From the NCBI GenBank assembly GCA_900549665.1, contig URPH01000006.1, positions 30,696 to 94,695 on the forward strand: a stretch of 64,000 bases of DNA, read 5' to 3'. The notes under the pieces were generated by a model. That model made no database searches. It was not told where the DNA came from and saw only the letters and a program-made list of their open reading frames with translations. A program made the translations under genes and the position numbers. Shown here piece after piece: positions 26,519-35,534 of the stretch; the stretch's first letter is position 1, and every line of letters begins with the position of its first letter. This DNA is from an uncultured Lachnospiraceae bacterium. GTDB lineage: Bacteria > Bacillota > Clostridia > Lachnospirales > Lachnospiraceae.

Positions 26519-27876
26519 AAAAGCGAAGCAATACGTTGAGCCGGATATTTATGGAATATGTGCTGGTCATGCTGGGAGCACTGGTAATCTTAGCTTCGGG
26601 TACGGTTTTTGCTTTCCATATTCTGGTAAATACTGGCTGTGTTTATCCTGCTAATTATGCGGAGCGAAAGATTGATGAATCATATGATCTTATTTTAAAT
26701 ACGGATGAAGTGACAGAGGATATGATACCGCCGCTTTGCCAGTATATTATTTTTTCTTTGGATGGTCAGAAGCTTGGTGGAAATATGACGGAGGAGTCAG
26801 CTAAAATAGCGTGGGATGTTGTCACTCGTCAAGGTGCAACCGGAAATTATTTTTATAAGGTTATTGAACGAAAGACGGAATATGTTGTTTTGCAATACCG
26901 TCTGATACCGCAGTACCGGTCTGTTTTTTTGAGAGAGCATTTCATCGGTCCACAGAATTTACTGACGACGATATTTCTTTTAGGCGGAATTGCAATTATC
27001 ATTCTGCCGTCTGTGCGTTTTGGAAAAAGAATAAAAAAATGTATGCAGCCGATGATGCAGGCTGTGGAAAAAATCAAAAATCAGGAACTGGAATATGAGG
27101 TAGCTTATTCCGGTATCAAGGAGTTTGATGACTGTATTTTATCCATTGATGAGATGCGGTTTACATTGAAGGATGCGTTAGAAAGGCAATGGAAGACTGA
27201 GCAGGATAAAAACAGGCAGATGTCTGCCTTGGCGCATGATATCAAAACACCGCTTACGGTTGTAAGAGGAAATGCGGAGCTTTTATGTGAAACAGAGCTT
27301 TCCGGGGAGCAGAGACAAAACACGCTGCATATTATCAACAGTGCTTTGCAGATACAGGATTATGTACAGAAGTTGATAGATGTGACAAAGTCGGCAGCAG
27401 GCATCACAAGCGCTCCGGAAAAGATTGATACAAAAGCTCTTCTTGACGATATTAAAAAACAGACTGAGGGTCTGTTGGAAATTTACCATCTTGCCATGAA
27501 CTGGGAGGAAAAACGGGACAGTCAGACATTAACTATAGTATATGATCAGGTGGTACGGGCTGTTATGAACATTATCCAGAATGCGGCTGAGCATACACCG
27601 GAAGGTGGCTGCATCCGTATTCATGTTGAGGAAGAAAAAGAAAGCCTCAGGTTTACGGTGGAGGATAGCGGAAATGGATTTACAAAAGAGGCATTGTTAC
27701 ATGGAGCTGACCAGTTTTTCATGGACGATACAAGCCGGAGCGGGGAAGCGCATTATGGAATTGGATTGTTTTTTGCAAAAACGGCTGCTGAGAACCATGA
27801 AGGAGAGCTGGTACTGGAAAATTCCGAAGAGACCGGTGGAGCAAAGGTGGAAATCAGCTTCCGAAGTTTTCGATAA
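26506..27876 (+). CDS. Sensor histidine kinase of the immunity operon
   Basis: A 456-residue kinase with two TM segments (about 16-38 and 155-172) flanking a short extracellular loop of about 115 residues. Then follow a HAMP-like linker, a HisKA box ALAHDIKTPLTVVRGNAELL with the phospho-His, and a HATPase domain (NIIQNAAEH, EDSGNGF, GIGLFFAKTAAENH). I chose ATG 26506 inside the end of the regulator gene; a TTG at 26488 is also in frame. Its short sensor loop fits kinases of the SpaK/NisK or BceS-adjacent types that detect peptides at the membrane. Confidence 0.93.
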   Translation: MGRIKKRSNTLSRIFMEYVLVMLGALVILASGTVFAFHILVNTGCVYPANYAERKIDESYDLILNTDEVTEDMIPPLCQYIIFSLDGQKLGGNMTEESAKIAWDVVTRQGATGNYFYKVIERKTEYVVLQYRLIPQYRSVFLREHFIGPQNLLTTIFLLGGIAIIILPSVRFGKRIKKCMQPMMQAVEKIKNQELEYEVAYSGIKEFDDCILSIDEMRFTLKDALERQWKTEQDKNRQMSALAHDIKTPLTVVRGNAELLCETELSGEQRQNTLHIINSALQIQDYVQKLIDVTKSAAGITSAPEKIDTKALLDDIKKQTEGLLEIYHLAMNWEEKRDSQTLTIVYDQVVRAVMNIIQNAAEHTPEGGCIRIHVEEEKESLRFTVEDSGNGFTKEALLHGADQFFMDDTSRSGEAHYGIGLFFAKTAAENHEGELVLENSEETGGAKVEISFRSFR

Positions 27877-27937
27877 TGAAAAATGATGTCTGCTGTGTGT
27901 AAAACAAAAAAGACAGAAAATTAATAGCAGGGTATAA

Positions 27938-27976
27938 CAACCGCTTGTAATAGCTTATGGCTATAACAGGCGGTTG
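27938..27976 (+). terminator. Hairpin after the kinase gene, overlapping a LysR-type box
   Basis: CAACCGC (27938-27944) pairs with GCGGTTG (27970-27976), and the stem continues inward through the LysR-like box with two mismatches. A weak T tail (ATTTTATG) follows. It may terminate the immunity operon, or the symmetry may belong to the operator; the sequence does not decide. Confidence 0.45.
27947..27967 (+). promoter_or_regulatory. LysR-type T-N11-A box upstream of the metB-like gene
   Basis: GTAATAG-N7-CTATAAC. Its centre is about 69 bp before the start point predicted from TATACT at 28013-28018, the usual distance for a LysR activator. The -35 region of that promoter is poor, as expected for an activated promoter. 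Same pattern as sites at 30542, 36460 and 49832. Confidence 0.6.
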
Positions 27977-28012
27977 ATTTTATGTATTAGCCTGAAAAAA
28001 GTCTCTAATGTT

Positions 28013-28018
28013 ATACTA
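28013..28018 (+). promoter_or_regulatory. -10 element of the metB-patB operon
   Basis: TATACT with no good -35 hexamer. It is 75 bp before the ATG at 28093. A partial Rrf2-like motif (TACAAAAACAGTATGGA, from 28036) lies just downstream but is too weak to call. Confidence 0.45.
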
Positions 28019-28092
28019 TCATCTGACTAAATCATACAAAAACAGTATGGATTAACAGCTGATTTTAAAATAAAACACAAGGAGAGCTTAAT

Positions 28093-29235
28093 ATGGAACT
28101 TGGAATTGAAAGTCGATGTATTCACTTGGAGAATGATTATGGTAAGGAGCGTTTCGGAGCGATCAGCGTGCCGATTTATCAGACTGCAACCTTTGCACAT
28201 CCGGGACTGGGACAGAGCACCGGTTATGATTATACGAGAATGCAGAATCCGACCAGAGAGTATCTGGAAAAGACGGTAGCAGCATTGGAAAAAGGTACAG
28301 ATTGTATTGCTTTTGCATCCGGAATGGCGGCGATCACAACGGTTATGGAGTTGTTTGAGCCAGGAGATCATTTGATTGTGGATAAGGATTTGTACGGTGG
28401 TACCATTCGACTTTTCGACCATATCAGCAAGAAAAACGGTATTGAAGTGACCAGTGTAAATTGCTGTGAAGATCCGGTAGAAGCTTATATCAGACCGGAG
28501 ACCAAGGCTGTTTTTATTGAGACGCCCACAAACCCGATGATGAATGTGACAGACATTGAGGCACTGTCAAAAATCACCAGGGCACATGGTCTTTTACTGA
28601 TTGTTGATAATACATTTTTATCGCCCTATCTGCAAAATCCGCTGGAGCTGGGAGCAGATATCGTTATCCACAGCGGAACAAAATATCTGGCGGGTCACAA
28701 CGATACCATTGCCGGATTTACAATTGTCAAAGATGAAGCATTGAGTGAGAGACTTCGTTTTATTTTCAAGACAACAGGCGCTGGCTTATCGCCCTTTGAC
28801 AGCTTCCTTGTCATCCGTGGCATCAAGACATTGGCTGTCCGGATGGACAGAGCGCAGGAAAATGCCCGGAAGCTTGCAGAATGGCTGCTTACTCAGGAGA
28901 ATGTGACCAAGGTGCTTTATCCGGGACTTCCCGATCATCCGGGATATGAGATCATGAAAAAACAGGCCCGCGGTTTTGGCGCGATGCTGACCTTTGATGT
29001 AAAGGATAAAGAGACAGCCGAGAATCTGTTAAATCACGTAAAGCTGATCCAGTTTGCAGAAAGTCTCGGCGGCACGGAAACCTTGCTTACATATCCGCTT
29101 ACCCAGACACATGCTGATGTACCAAAGGATGTGCTGGCACAAAACGGTATCACGGAGGCTACGCTCAGAATGTCCGTCGGAATAGAAAATATCGATGATC
29201 TGATCCGGGATCTGGAGCAGGCATTCCACTTATAA
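28093..29235 (+). CDS. Cys/Met metabolism PLP enzyme (cystathionine gamma-synthase/lyase type)
   Basis: A 380-residue transsulfuration enzyme. Typical features are YTRMQNPTREYLE, the glycine-rich ASGMAA, ETPTNPMMNV, DNTF and the PLP-binding Lys in HSGTKYLAGH, ending with the LRMSVGIEN region. The family includes cystathionine gamma-synthase, gamma-lyase and beta-lyase, which sequence alone separates poorly. Co-transcription with a PatB-type C-S lyase suggests the pair makes and cleaves cystathionine on the way to homocysteine. The ATG follows AAGGAGAG. The length matches the family. Confidence 0.9.
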   Translation: MELGIESRCIHLENDYGKERFGAISVPIYQTATFAHPGLGQSTGYDYTRMQNPTREYLEKTVAALEKGTDCIAFASGMAAITTVMELFEPGDHLIVDKDLYGGTIRLFDHISKKNGIEVTSVNCCEDPVEAYIRPETKAVFIETPTNPMMNVTDIEALSKITRAHGLLLIVDNTFLSPYLQNPLELGADIVIHSGTKYLAGHNDTIAGFTIVKDEALSERLRFIFKTTGAGLSPFDSFLVIRGIKTLAVRMDRAQENARKLAEWLLTQENVTKVLYPGLPDHPGYEIMKKQARGFGAMLTFDVKDKETAENLLNHVKLIQFAESLGGTETLLTYPLTQTHADVPKDVLAQNGITEATLRMSVGIENIDDLIRDLEQAFHL

Positions 29236-29315
29236 ATTTAATCCAATTAAAAACAGACAGAACGAACTGTGAGATAACAACAAATCAGCAGACAGAACAA
29301 AAGGTGGAACAATAC

Positions 29316-30530
29316 ATGAAAGACCAGCAAACACAACAACAGACCGAACGCAATCTGGATTTTGACCGCGTCATCGACCGGTATCATACAGACTGCCTCA
29401 AATATGATTTTGCCACAGAAAGAGGAAGAGCTGCGGATATCCTGCCCTTATGGGTAGCCGATATGGATTTCCAGATTTCTTCCTATGTCCAGGATGCTTT
29501 GTATGAGCAGGTAAAGCATGGTATTTACGGCTATACGGACACACTGGATGATTACATGGATGCCGTCAATGGATGGGCAAAAAAGCATTATGGATACGAG
29601 ATTAAAAAAGAAGACCTTGTCAAGACACCGGGCGTCGTATATGCGATCGCGATGGCGGTTCAGGCATTTACAAAGGAAAATGAGGCGGTGCTGATCGGGC
29701 AGCCGGTTTACTATCCCTTCAGCGGTGTGATACAGGATAATCACAGAAAGCTTGTGAGCAGTGATCTGGTTTATGATGAAGAGACACATACCTATTCGGT
29801 TGATTTCGATGATTTTGAAAAAAAGATCGTGGAAAACAATGTCCGTCTTTTTCTCTTGTGCAATCCCCACAATCCGGTTGGAAAGGCTTATACCAAAGAG
29901 GAACTGGCACACATGGGTGAGATATGCAGTAAGCATGGGGTAACTGTTTTCAGTGATGAGATTCATGCCGATTTTATCTGGGACGGACCGCATCAGGCGT
30001 TTATCACGGCAAAGGAAGGCTTGGAGCAGATTGCCGTGACAGCGACTGCACCGAGTAAGACCTTTAATCTGGCAGGACTTCAGATATCCAACATTGTGAT
30101 CAAAAATAAAGAGCTTAAAAAGAAATTTCAGGCCGCCATTGATGCATCCGGCTACAGTCAGTTAAATGCAGCGGGACTGACAGCCTGCAAGGCGGCTTAT
30201 CAGCATGGTGAGGTCTGGTATGAGGCTGTAAAACAGTACATCAAAGATAACATTGCATTTATGGAAAACTATCTTGAGGCAAACTTACCGCAGCTTAAGA
30301 TGATCCATCCACAGGCAACATATCTGACCTGGGTTGACTGTCGGGCATTGGGATTGTCTGATAAGGAACTGGAAAATTTCATAGAAAAGAAAGCACATCT
30401 ATGGCTGGATGGTGGATTTATTTTCGGAAAGACCGGCAGGGGATTTGAACGGTTTAATGTTGCCTGTCCGAGGAGCACTCTGGAAAAAGCTTTAGAGCAG
30501 TTGAAGGATGCCATAAGCATGATTCTTTGA
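29316..30530 (+). CDS. PatB/MalY-type C-S beta-lyase (aminotransferase fold)
   Basis: A 404-residue PLP enzyme of the MalY/PatB group, which cleaves cystathionine or cysteine conjugates to thiol, pyruvate and ammonia. The hallmark N-terminal block is DILPLWVADMDFQ; later come LLCNPHNPVGKAYT, SDEIHADFIW and the PLP Lys in APSKTFNLAGLQ. ATG 29316 is preferred because AAGGTGG lies 8 nt before it; a GTG at 29304 falls inside that binding site. It follows the metB-like gene by 80 bp, and no terminator is visible between them. Confidence 0.92.
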   Translation: MKDQQTQQQTERNLDFDRVIDRYHTDCLKYDFATERGRAADILPLWVADMDFQISSYVQDALYEQVKHGIYGYTDTLDDYMDAVNGWAKKHYGYEIKKEDLVKTPGVVYAIAMAVQAFTKENEAVLIGQPVYYPFSGVIQDNHRKLVSSDLVYDEETHTYSVDFDDFEKKIVENNVRLFLLCNPHNPVGKAYTKEELAHMGEICSKHGVTVFSDEIHADFIWDGPHQAFITAKEGLEQIAVTATAPSKTFNLAGLQISNIVIKNKELKKKFQAAIDASGYSQLNAAGLTACKAAYQHGEVWYEAVKQYIKDNIAFMENYLEANLPQLKMIHPQATYLTWVDCRALGLSDKELENFIEKKAHLWLDGGFIFGKTGRGFERFNVACPRSTLEKALEQLKDAISMIL

Positions 30531-30541
30531 CAAATACGGGT

Positions 30542-30562
30542 GATATAGTCAATGCCTATAAC
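30542..30562 (+). promoter_or_regulatory. LysR-type T-N11-A box upstream of the M20/ABC operon
   Basis: GATATAG-N7-CTATAAC, centred about 77 bp before the predicted start point of the promoter at 30594-30622. It begins 12 bp after the stop of the patB-like gene. Confidence 0.6.
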
Positions 30563-30593
30563 TGGCTCTTAAATAATGCGAATGCCCAAAGCA

Positions 30594-30622
30594 TTGACAA
30601 AAGAGGCAAAGAAACTTAAGAT
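30594..30622 (+). promoter_or_regulatory. Promoter of the M20/ABC transporter operon
   Basis: TTGACA (30594-30599), 17 bp, TAAGAT (30617-30622). The predicted transcript has a leader of about 115 nt. Confidence 0.7.
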
Positions 30623-30644
30623 AGCAACTGTAGCAAATGAAATC

Positions 30645-30665
30645 ATACAAAACAAGTAGGAAATA
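30645..30665 (+). promoter_or_regulatory. Rrf2-like motif in the 5' leader of the M20/ABC operon
   Basis: ATACAAAACAAGTAGGAAAT. It aligns without gaps to motifs at 36567 (cysK leader) and 47748 (nifS) and lies about 16-36 bp after the predicted start point, fitting a repressor site. Confidence 0.55.
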
Positions 30666-30667
30666 AA

Positions 30668-30712
30668 TAAGCGAGAAACAAGTAAGCGAGAAACAAGTAA
30701 GCATCTGCTTAC
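30668..30712 (+). repeat. 15-bp duplication and palindrome in the M20/ABC leader
   Basis: TAAGCGAGAAACAAG occurs twice in tandem (30668-30682, 30683-30697), followed by the perfect inverted repeat GTAAGCA-tc-TGCTTAC (30697-30712), 33 bp before the first ATG. Confidence 0.6.
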
Positions 30713-30744
30713 AAGTCATCGAAAAAGTCATTGAAAGGTACACC

Positions 30745-32073
30745 ATGGATCAGATAGAACAGAAAATCATTCAAATCATAGATGAAAAGAAAGATGAGAT
30801 CATTGCTTTCGGACGTGACATATACACACATGCGGAGCTTGGATACAAAGAATTCCGTACATCCGAAAAGTTCAATGATTTTATAAAGGATAGGGTCAGC
30901 CGACTGGAAACAGAGATTGCGATCACCGGTTCCAAGGCCTACATCAATGAAGAAAAAAAGGACAACTTTTCACTGGCACTGATCGGAGAGCTGGATGCAC
31001 TGCGTATCCCCAATCACAAATATGCCAATCCCGAGACACAGGGAGCACATTGCTGCGGACACCACGCACAGCTTGCCGGAGTGATCGGAGCTGCATTTGC
31101 ACTGACAGATCCGGAGATTTCCAAGGCTTTGGACGGACAGCTCGTATTTATGACAACACCCGCTGAGGAATACGGAGAGGTTGCTTTTAAAAACACTCTG
31201 GTCGAAGCCGGAAAGATCCGTTACGGCGGCGGCAAGTGTGAGATGATCCGGATCGGCGCTTTTGATGATATTGATGCGGCTCTTACACATCACATTGCAA
31301 TGGACGGTGTGAGCTTAGGCGACGGAAGTGGCAACGGATTTGTTTCCAAGGTCATCAAGATCAAAGGAAAGGGAGCTCATGCCGCAGGAGCCAAGGAGGA
31401 AGGCATCAACGCGTTGTACGCTGCTAACCTCGGATTACAGGCTCTGGCTTTCAATAAAGATACTTTTTATGAAAAAGACTGTGTCCGCGTTCATCCGATC
31501 ATGACAAAGGGCGGTGATCTGGTAAATGTCGTTCCGGAGGAAGCCGTTTTAGAGACACTGGTAAGAGGAAAGACAATTGAAGCATTTACCGATGCAGCCT
31601 ACAAGACAGACCGTTCCTTCAAGGCAGGGGCAGAGGCACTCGGAGCCGGATACCGGATCGAGACCATGCCGGGATACCTTCCCTCCATTCCACAGGATGT
31701 ACCGCAGGAGCTGTTAGCACTGGCTAAGGAAGCGGCCGGAGATAAACCGGTCCGTCAGATCCCGAAGGACAGCCATTCGGGCGGATCCACCGATCTGGGA
31801 GACTTAGAGCAGCTGATACCGGTTCTGACCTTTCATACCGGCGGCGTGACAGGAAGCGGACTGCATGCATCCGACTTTGATGTTGTAGATGAAGACGAGG
31901 CTTATGTATTGACGGCAAAGCTGTTTGCACTTTTTGCATACCGCATGTTAAAGGATGATGCAGCCCTGGCAAAGAGCATGAAAAACAATTACAAGCCATG
32001 CTTTGCCAATAAAGAAGAATACATTGAACTGATGGAAACATTTTATTCGGTAGAGGAAAAAGAACACGAATAA
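30745..32073 (+). CDS. M20-family amidohydrolase
   Basis: A 442-residue zinc peptidase/amidohydrolase of the AbgB-like M20 branch. Metal and catalytic segments: GELDALRIP, ahead of CCGHHAQLAG, then PAEEYGEV, then the dimerisation-domain His in LTHHIAMD, and SHSGGSTDLGD near the end. Substrates in this branch include aminobenzoyl-glutamate, N-acyl amino acids and carbamoyl amino acids. It is the first gene of an operon with an ATC-hydrolase-family protein, an ABC importer and a nitroreductase, between transsulfuration genes and cysK. Deacylation or decarbamoylation of an N-blocked cysteine is therefore a reasonable inference, not a demonstrated role. Confidence 0.88.
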   Translation: MDQIEQKIIQIIDEKKDEIIAFGRDIYTHAELGYKEFRTSEKFNDFIKDRVSRLETEIAITGSKAYINEEKKDNFSLALIGELDALRIPNHKYANPETQGAHCCGHHAQLAGVIGAAFALTDPEISKALDGQLVFMTTPAEEYGEVAFKNTLVEAGKIRYGGGKCEMIRIGAFDDIDAALTHHIAMDGVSLGDGSGNGFVSKVIKIKGKGAHAAGAKEEGINALYAANLGLQALAFNKDTFYEKDCVRVHPIMTKGGDLVNVVPEEAVLETLVRGKTIEAFTDAAYKTDRSFKAGAEALGAGYRIETMPGYLPSIPQDVPQELLALAKEAAGDKPVRQIPKDSHSGGSTDLGDLEQLIPVLTFHTGGVTGSGLHASDFDVVDEDEAYVLTAKLFALFAYRMLKDDAALAKSMKNNYKPCFANKEEYIELMETFYSVEEKEHE

Positions 32074-32113
32074 AATAATTTAAAATACAGCGTTTGATTT
32101 GGAGGATGAAACG

Positions 32114-32644
32114 ATGGGAAAAGAAGCATATGAGATTACCGGGACCGTGGACCGGGCTCTGATGGTAGATCAGATCCGTAAGGCAGCCAGACAGTTTGCC
32201 ATGCAGTATTTCCACTTCTGCAAAACCTTATATGACAGATACGGACATGACGTTGCCAAGGATATTGTCAGGGAAACCGTTTTCAATCTGGCGGTTGACC
32301 GAAGCAACCGGATCCGGGAAAAATCCCTTGCACAGGGTAAGAAAGCAGACACGGTAGCAGATTTTATGTCAGATATCGATCTTCCCTTTGAAGGATGGAT
32401 ACCGGAATGGGGTGAGGATCACTGTCCGTACGCGGAGGTATGGAGAACTTACTATGACAAGTATCCATGGTTTCGCGAGTTCGCACCGTTTTACTGTGAC
32501 GTTATCGATACGACAACGATTGAAAATTATTCGAAATGTCTGTCACACCGGATCACGCAAAACGTTCTCAATGAGGGAACGGCGTGCCTGAGAGAGTATT
32601 TTGAAAGTGACAGCGTCAAGAAGGGAGAATACACCTATGGCTAA
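32114..32644 (+). CDS. L-2-amino-thiazoline-4-carboxylate hydrolase family protein (operon copy)
   Basis: A 176-residue member of the ATC-hydrolase family. Recognisable features: FHFCKTLYDRYGHDVAKDIVRE, FNLAVDRSNRIREKSLAQG, and the C-terminal YCDVIDTTTIENYSKCLSHR. Start at ATG 32114, with GGAGG 8 nt upstream; TTG 32099 is in the same frame but overlaps that site. The permease gene starts 8 nt before this stop, so the two are coupled. The neighbouring M20 enzyme is the type needed to release cysteine from N-carbamoyl-cysteine, the product of the known ATC hydrolase, which strengthens the assignment. Confidence 0.78.
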   Translation: MGKEAYEITGTVDRALMVDQIRKAARQFAMQYFHFCKTLYDRYGHDVAKDIVRETVFNLAVDRSNRIREKSLAQGKKADTVADFMSDIDLPFEGWIPEWGEDHCPYAEVWRTYYDKYPWFREFAPFYCDVIDTTTIENYSKCLSHRITQNVLNEGTACLREYFESDSVKKGEYTYG

Positions 32645-33428
32645 GCCGGAGATAAAGAGAAAGAAAAAATTTACCGTGATCAATGTATTGCAGATCATCA
32701 CTCTGCTTGCACTGCTTGCATATATGCAGATCGCAGTTGATACAGGAAAGATCAGCAAAATATTTATCGCAAGCCCCACGATGATCATTGAGGAAGCGGT
32801 GGAGATCATTACCGATCATACGCTGTTACCGCATTTGATCCTGACACTGGAAGAGGTACTTGTCGGTTATGGACTGGCTGCTTTGGTCGGCATCACGGTC
32901 GCACTGATCTGGACACTGTTTCCGAAGCTTGAAGAATATATGGATGTTTTTTGTTCCGCAATCATGGCAGTTCCCAAAACTGCAATCTTACCCTTGCTGA
33001 TTTTGTGGTTTGGTATTGGATTTAAGTCAAAAGTCATGCTGGTATTTCTGTTTTCCGTATTCCAGATTTTATACAATACGGTAACAGGTGCAAGACAGAC
33101 AGAGGAAAAATACCTGAAGGTAGCCAAGGTATTTCAGGCAAACCGGATCCAGACGGTATTTCAGATTATGATCCCGTCGGCACTTCCGTCCATGTTCAAC
33201 GGATTAAAGTTAGCAGCCGCTACCGCATTGACCGGTGTTATCTTTTCGGAAATGCAGTCAGCAAAAGGCGGACTTGGATATCTGCTTTCCGAAGCGCAGA
33301 ACCTGTTAAATTCCGCAAGGATGTTTTTTATCATCATCCTGGTAACGGTAATATCCGTTTTGTTTGTAAAACTGATCGCCCTGATTGAATTTTCTGTCTG
33401 TCATAAATGGCAGAATAAGGTAAAGTGA
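32637..33428 (+). CDS. ABC importer permease, SsuC/TauC type
   Basis: A 264-residue permease with about six TM segments and the EAA-type cytoplasmic loop (VAKVFQANRIQTVFQIMIPSALP, in parts). It belongs to the nitrate/sulfonate/taurine family that also serves pyrimidine and thiamine-precursor uptake. ATG 32637 with GGGAG upstream is preferred over the frame opening at 32601; it overlaps the preceding gene by 8 nt. With the lipoprotein and ATPase that follow it forms a complete importer. Confidence 0.92.
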   Translation: MAKPEIKRKKKFTVINVLQIITLLALLAYMQIAVDTGKISKIFIASPTMIIEEAVEIITDHTLLPHLILTLEEVLVGYGLAALVGITVALIWTLFPKLEEYMDVFCSAIMAVPKTAILPLLILWFGIGFKSKVMLVFLFSVFQILYNTVTGARQTEEKYLKVAKVFQANRIQTVFQIMIPSALPSMFNGLKLAAATALTGVIFSEMQSAKGGLGYLLSEAQNLLNSARMFFIIILVTVISVLFVKLIALIEFSVCHKWQNKVK

Positions 33429-33539
33429 CATTGAAAAAAACGGACAATCACACAGATAACAATTGCAAATACACAAATAACAATTTTACATGCCATCGGT
33501 AGTTGAGATTGTTTAAATAAAATTTATGAGGAGATTACT

Positions 33540-34583
33540 ATGAAAAAGAAACTTTTAGCAACACTGTTAACCCTGACCCTTTCGCTTGGTCTTTTAGCCG
33601 GATGCGGATCAACAGAAGCTGCTTCTGACAGCCAGAGCACAGACACACAGGCAGAAAGCGATGATGATACGATCGTGATCAATACCTGCCTGGCAACCGG
33701 TATGACAGGTGCTGTCAACAATTTTGCCATTGAAAAAGGTTTATACAAAGAGCTTGGAATTGAATTTAACAATGTAGAATGGTCATCCAACGATGAAGTT
33801 CTTTCCCTGATCACAAGAGGTGAGATTGATTTTGCGGATGGAGATCCTTCCGCTTACATTCCCGGTATTTCCAACGGTGTGCCCGCAAAGCTTGTCGGTA
33901 ATATGTGGAGATATTCCGGATGCTACTGGCTGATCGCCAAAGACGGAATTGACAGCATTGCAGATTTAAAAGGTAAAACCGTAGGTACTGCAGCTGCTGC
34001 AGGCGGAATGAAGCTTTCCGTATTAAAGATGTTGGAATCCGAAGGCATTGGTGAGGATGATGTTGAACTGGTAGCAAACGGTATATATCAGGGAGCATAT
34101 GCAACCTTTACTTCCGGTGAAGTAGATGCAACGATTATCCACAACCCTTATGCTGCATTGGCAGAAGCTGAAGGTACCGGACATATTTTAGGACGTGCAT
34201 GGGATTATATTCCGGATTACTACACAGGTACATTGATCGCATCTGACCGTATCATCAACGAAGAGCCTGAAAAACTGCAGAGAGTGATCACTGCTTACTA
34301 CAAAGTACATGAAGAAGTAAAGAACGAATATTTTGATGAATTTATCGCATGGGCTGCCGAAAAGATGAACACAGACGAAGAGGTTATGAGAAAGGCCGTT
34401 GAATCAGAAATCGACGTATGGACTGATTACCCGGTTATCCCGGTTGACCGTGTCAACAATACCATCGATATCCTGCATCAGTATGGATGGCTGGATGAAA
34501 ATGTAACTGCAGAAGGTACTTATGACAATACCTTTGCTGAAAAAGCAGCAGAAGAGCTGGGACTGGAAGATCCCTACAAATAA
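33540..34583 (+). CDS. Substrate-binding lipoprotein of SsuA/NMT1-like ABC importer
   Basis: A 347-residue extracellular binding protein. The signal peptide ends in the lipobox LLAGC (Cys22), followed by a Ser/Thr/Asp linker. The mature part has the type II binding-protein pattern of the SsuA/TauA/NMT1 group: AVNNFAIEKGLYKELGIEF, then LKGKTVGTAAAAGG, then DATIIHNPYAALAEAEG. The ligand is unknown; sulfur-containing organics are suggested by context. It lies 111 bp after the permease gene. A hairpin after its stop may protect this part of the mRNA, giving the excess of binding protein usual in such systems. Confidence 0.93.
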   Translation: MKKKLLATLLTLTLSLGLLAGCGSTEAASDSQSTDTQAESDDDTIVINTCLATGMTGAVNNFAIEKGLYKELGIEFNNVEWSSNDEVLSLITRGEIDFADGDPSAYIPGISNGVPAKLVGNMWRYSGCYWLIAKDGIDSIADLKGKTVGTAAAAGGMKLSVLKMLESEGIGEDDVELVANGIYQGAYATFTSGEVDATIIHNPYAALAEAEGTGHILGRAWDYIPDYYTGTLIASDRIINEEPEKLQRVITAYYKVHEEVKNEYFDEFIAWAAEKMNTDEEVMRKAVESEIDVWTDYPVIPVDRVNNTIDILHQYGWLDENVTAEGTYDNTFAEKAAEELGLEDPYK

Positions 34584-34606
34584 AAAGATAATATCGGAAC
34601 AGATAT

Positions 34607-34626
34607 GGCAATGGAAGTCCATTGCC
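34607..34626 (+). other. Intercistronic hairpin without T tail
   Basis: GGCAATGG-aagt-CCATTGCC between the binding-protein and ATPase genes. The lack of a T run argues for an mRNA-stabilising or partial-attenuation element rather than a terminator. Confidence 0.55.
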
Positions 34627-34685
34627 GCAAATAAACACACATATGCGGATTTTTGATCGGATGCATATGGGAATCGGAGGAATAT

Positions 34686-35468
34686 ATGCCTGCAATAAAA
34701 GCAAACAACATTGAAAAATACTATCAGAGTGCCGATAAGGAACTGGTACATGCGTTGGACAACATCAGTCTTACGGTCAACGACGGAGAATTCGTTGCCA
34801 TTGTAGGTCCCTCCGGTTGTGGTAAAAGTACATTTCTGGAAATTGTAGCCGGTCTGCTGTCCGCAGATGGTGGTGAGATTTATCTGGATGATGAAAAGAT
34901 CACAGGGACCAGCCGTGATATCGGCGTTGTTTTTCAGGATGCGTCCTTATTTCCATGGAAGACCATTAAAAAGAACATCGCTTATGGAATGGAGATTGCA
35001 AAGGTTCCGAAGGATGAGCAGGAACGCCGTCTGAAACGTTATATCAAGATGATGAATCTGGAAGGCTTTGAAAACAAATATCCTTCACAGCTGTCCGGTG
35101 GTATGAAGCAGAGAGCCGGGATTGCCCGTACACTTGTGATGAATCCCAAGGTCATTCTGATGGATGAACCTTTCAGTGCGGTCGATCATCTGACAAGGTG
35201 CACTCTGCAGGAAGAGCTGATGAAAATCCGCGAGGAAGAAAAAAAGACGATTTTATTTGTCACCCATGATATCAATGAGGCTGTTTACCTGGCAGACCGT
35301 GTTATCCTGTTCAGTCCCAGACCTTCTGTCATTCAGGAGGAGTACAAGATCAATCTTCCTTATCCGCGTCACAGAGAGGACGATTATCTGGCGCAGAAGG
35401 CAGCCACAATCATGAAGGATATCAGCCGCGGCAGAAAGACGGATGATGATATTGAGTACTTTATCTAA
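34686..35468 (+). CDS. ABC importer ATP-binding protein, SsuB/TauB type
   Basis: A 260-residue ATPase: Walker A GPSGCGKST, Q-loop VVFQDASLFPW, signature LSGGMKQRAGIARTL, Walker B VILMDEPFSAVD and H-loop VTHDINEAVYLADR. The FQDASLFPW segment is typical of the nitrate/sulfonate/taurine subfamily. ATG 34686 is chosen because CGGAGG lies 7 nt before it. It completes the importer with the permease at 32637 and the lipoprotein at 33540. Confidence 0.94.
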   Translation: MPAIKANNIEKYYQSADKELVHALDNISLTVNDGEFVAIVGPSGCGKSTFLEIVAGLLSADGGEIYLDDEKITGTSRDIGVVFQDASLFPWKTIKKNIAYGMEIAKVPKDEQERRLKRYIKMMNLEGFENKYPSQLSGGMKQRAGIARTLVMNPKVILMDEPFSAVDHLTRCTLQEELMKIREEEKKTILFVTHDINEAVYLADRVILFSPRPSVIQEEYKINLPYPRHREDDYLAQKAATIMKDISRGRKTDDDIEYFI

Positions 35469-35534
35469 AGTTGGAATATAAATCAGAAAACACAAAATCA
35501 AGAAAAGTAAACACAAGATACAGGAGGCAGAGAC

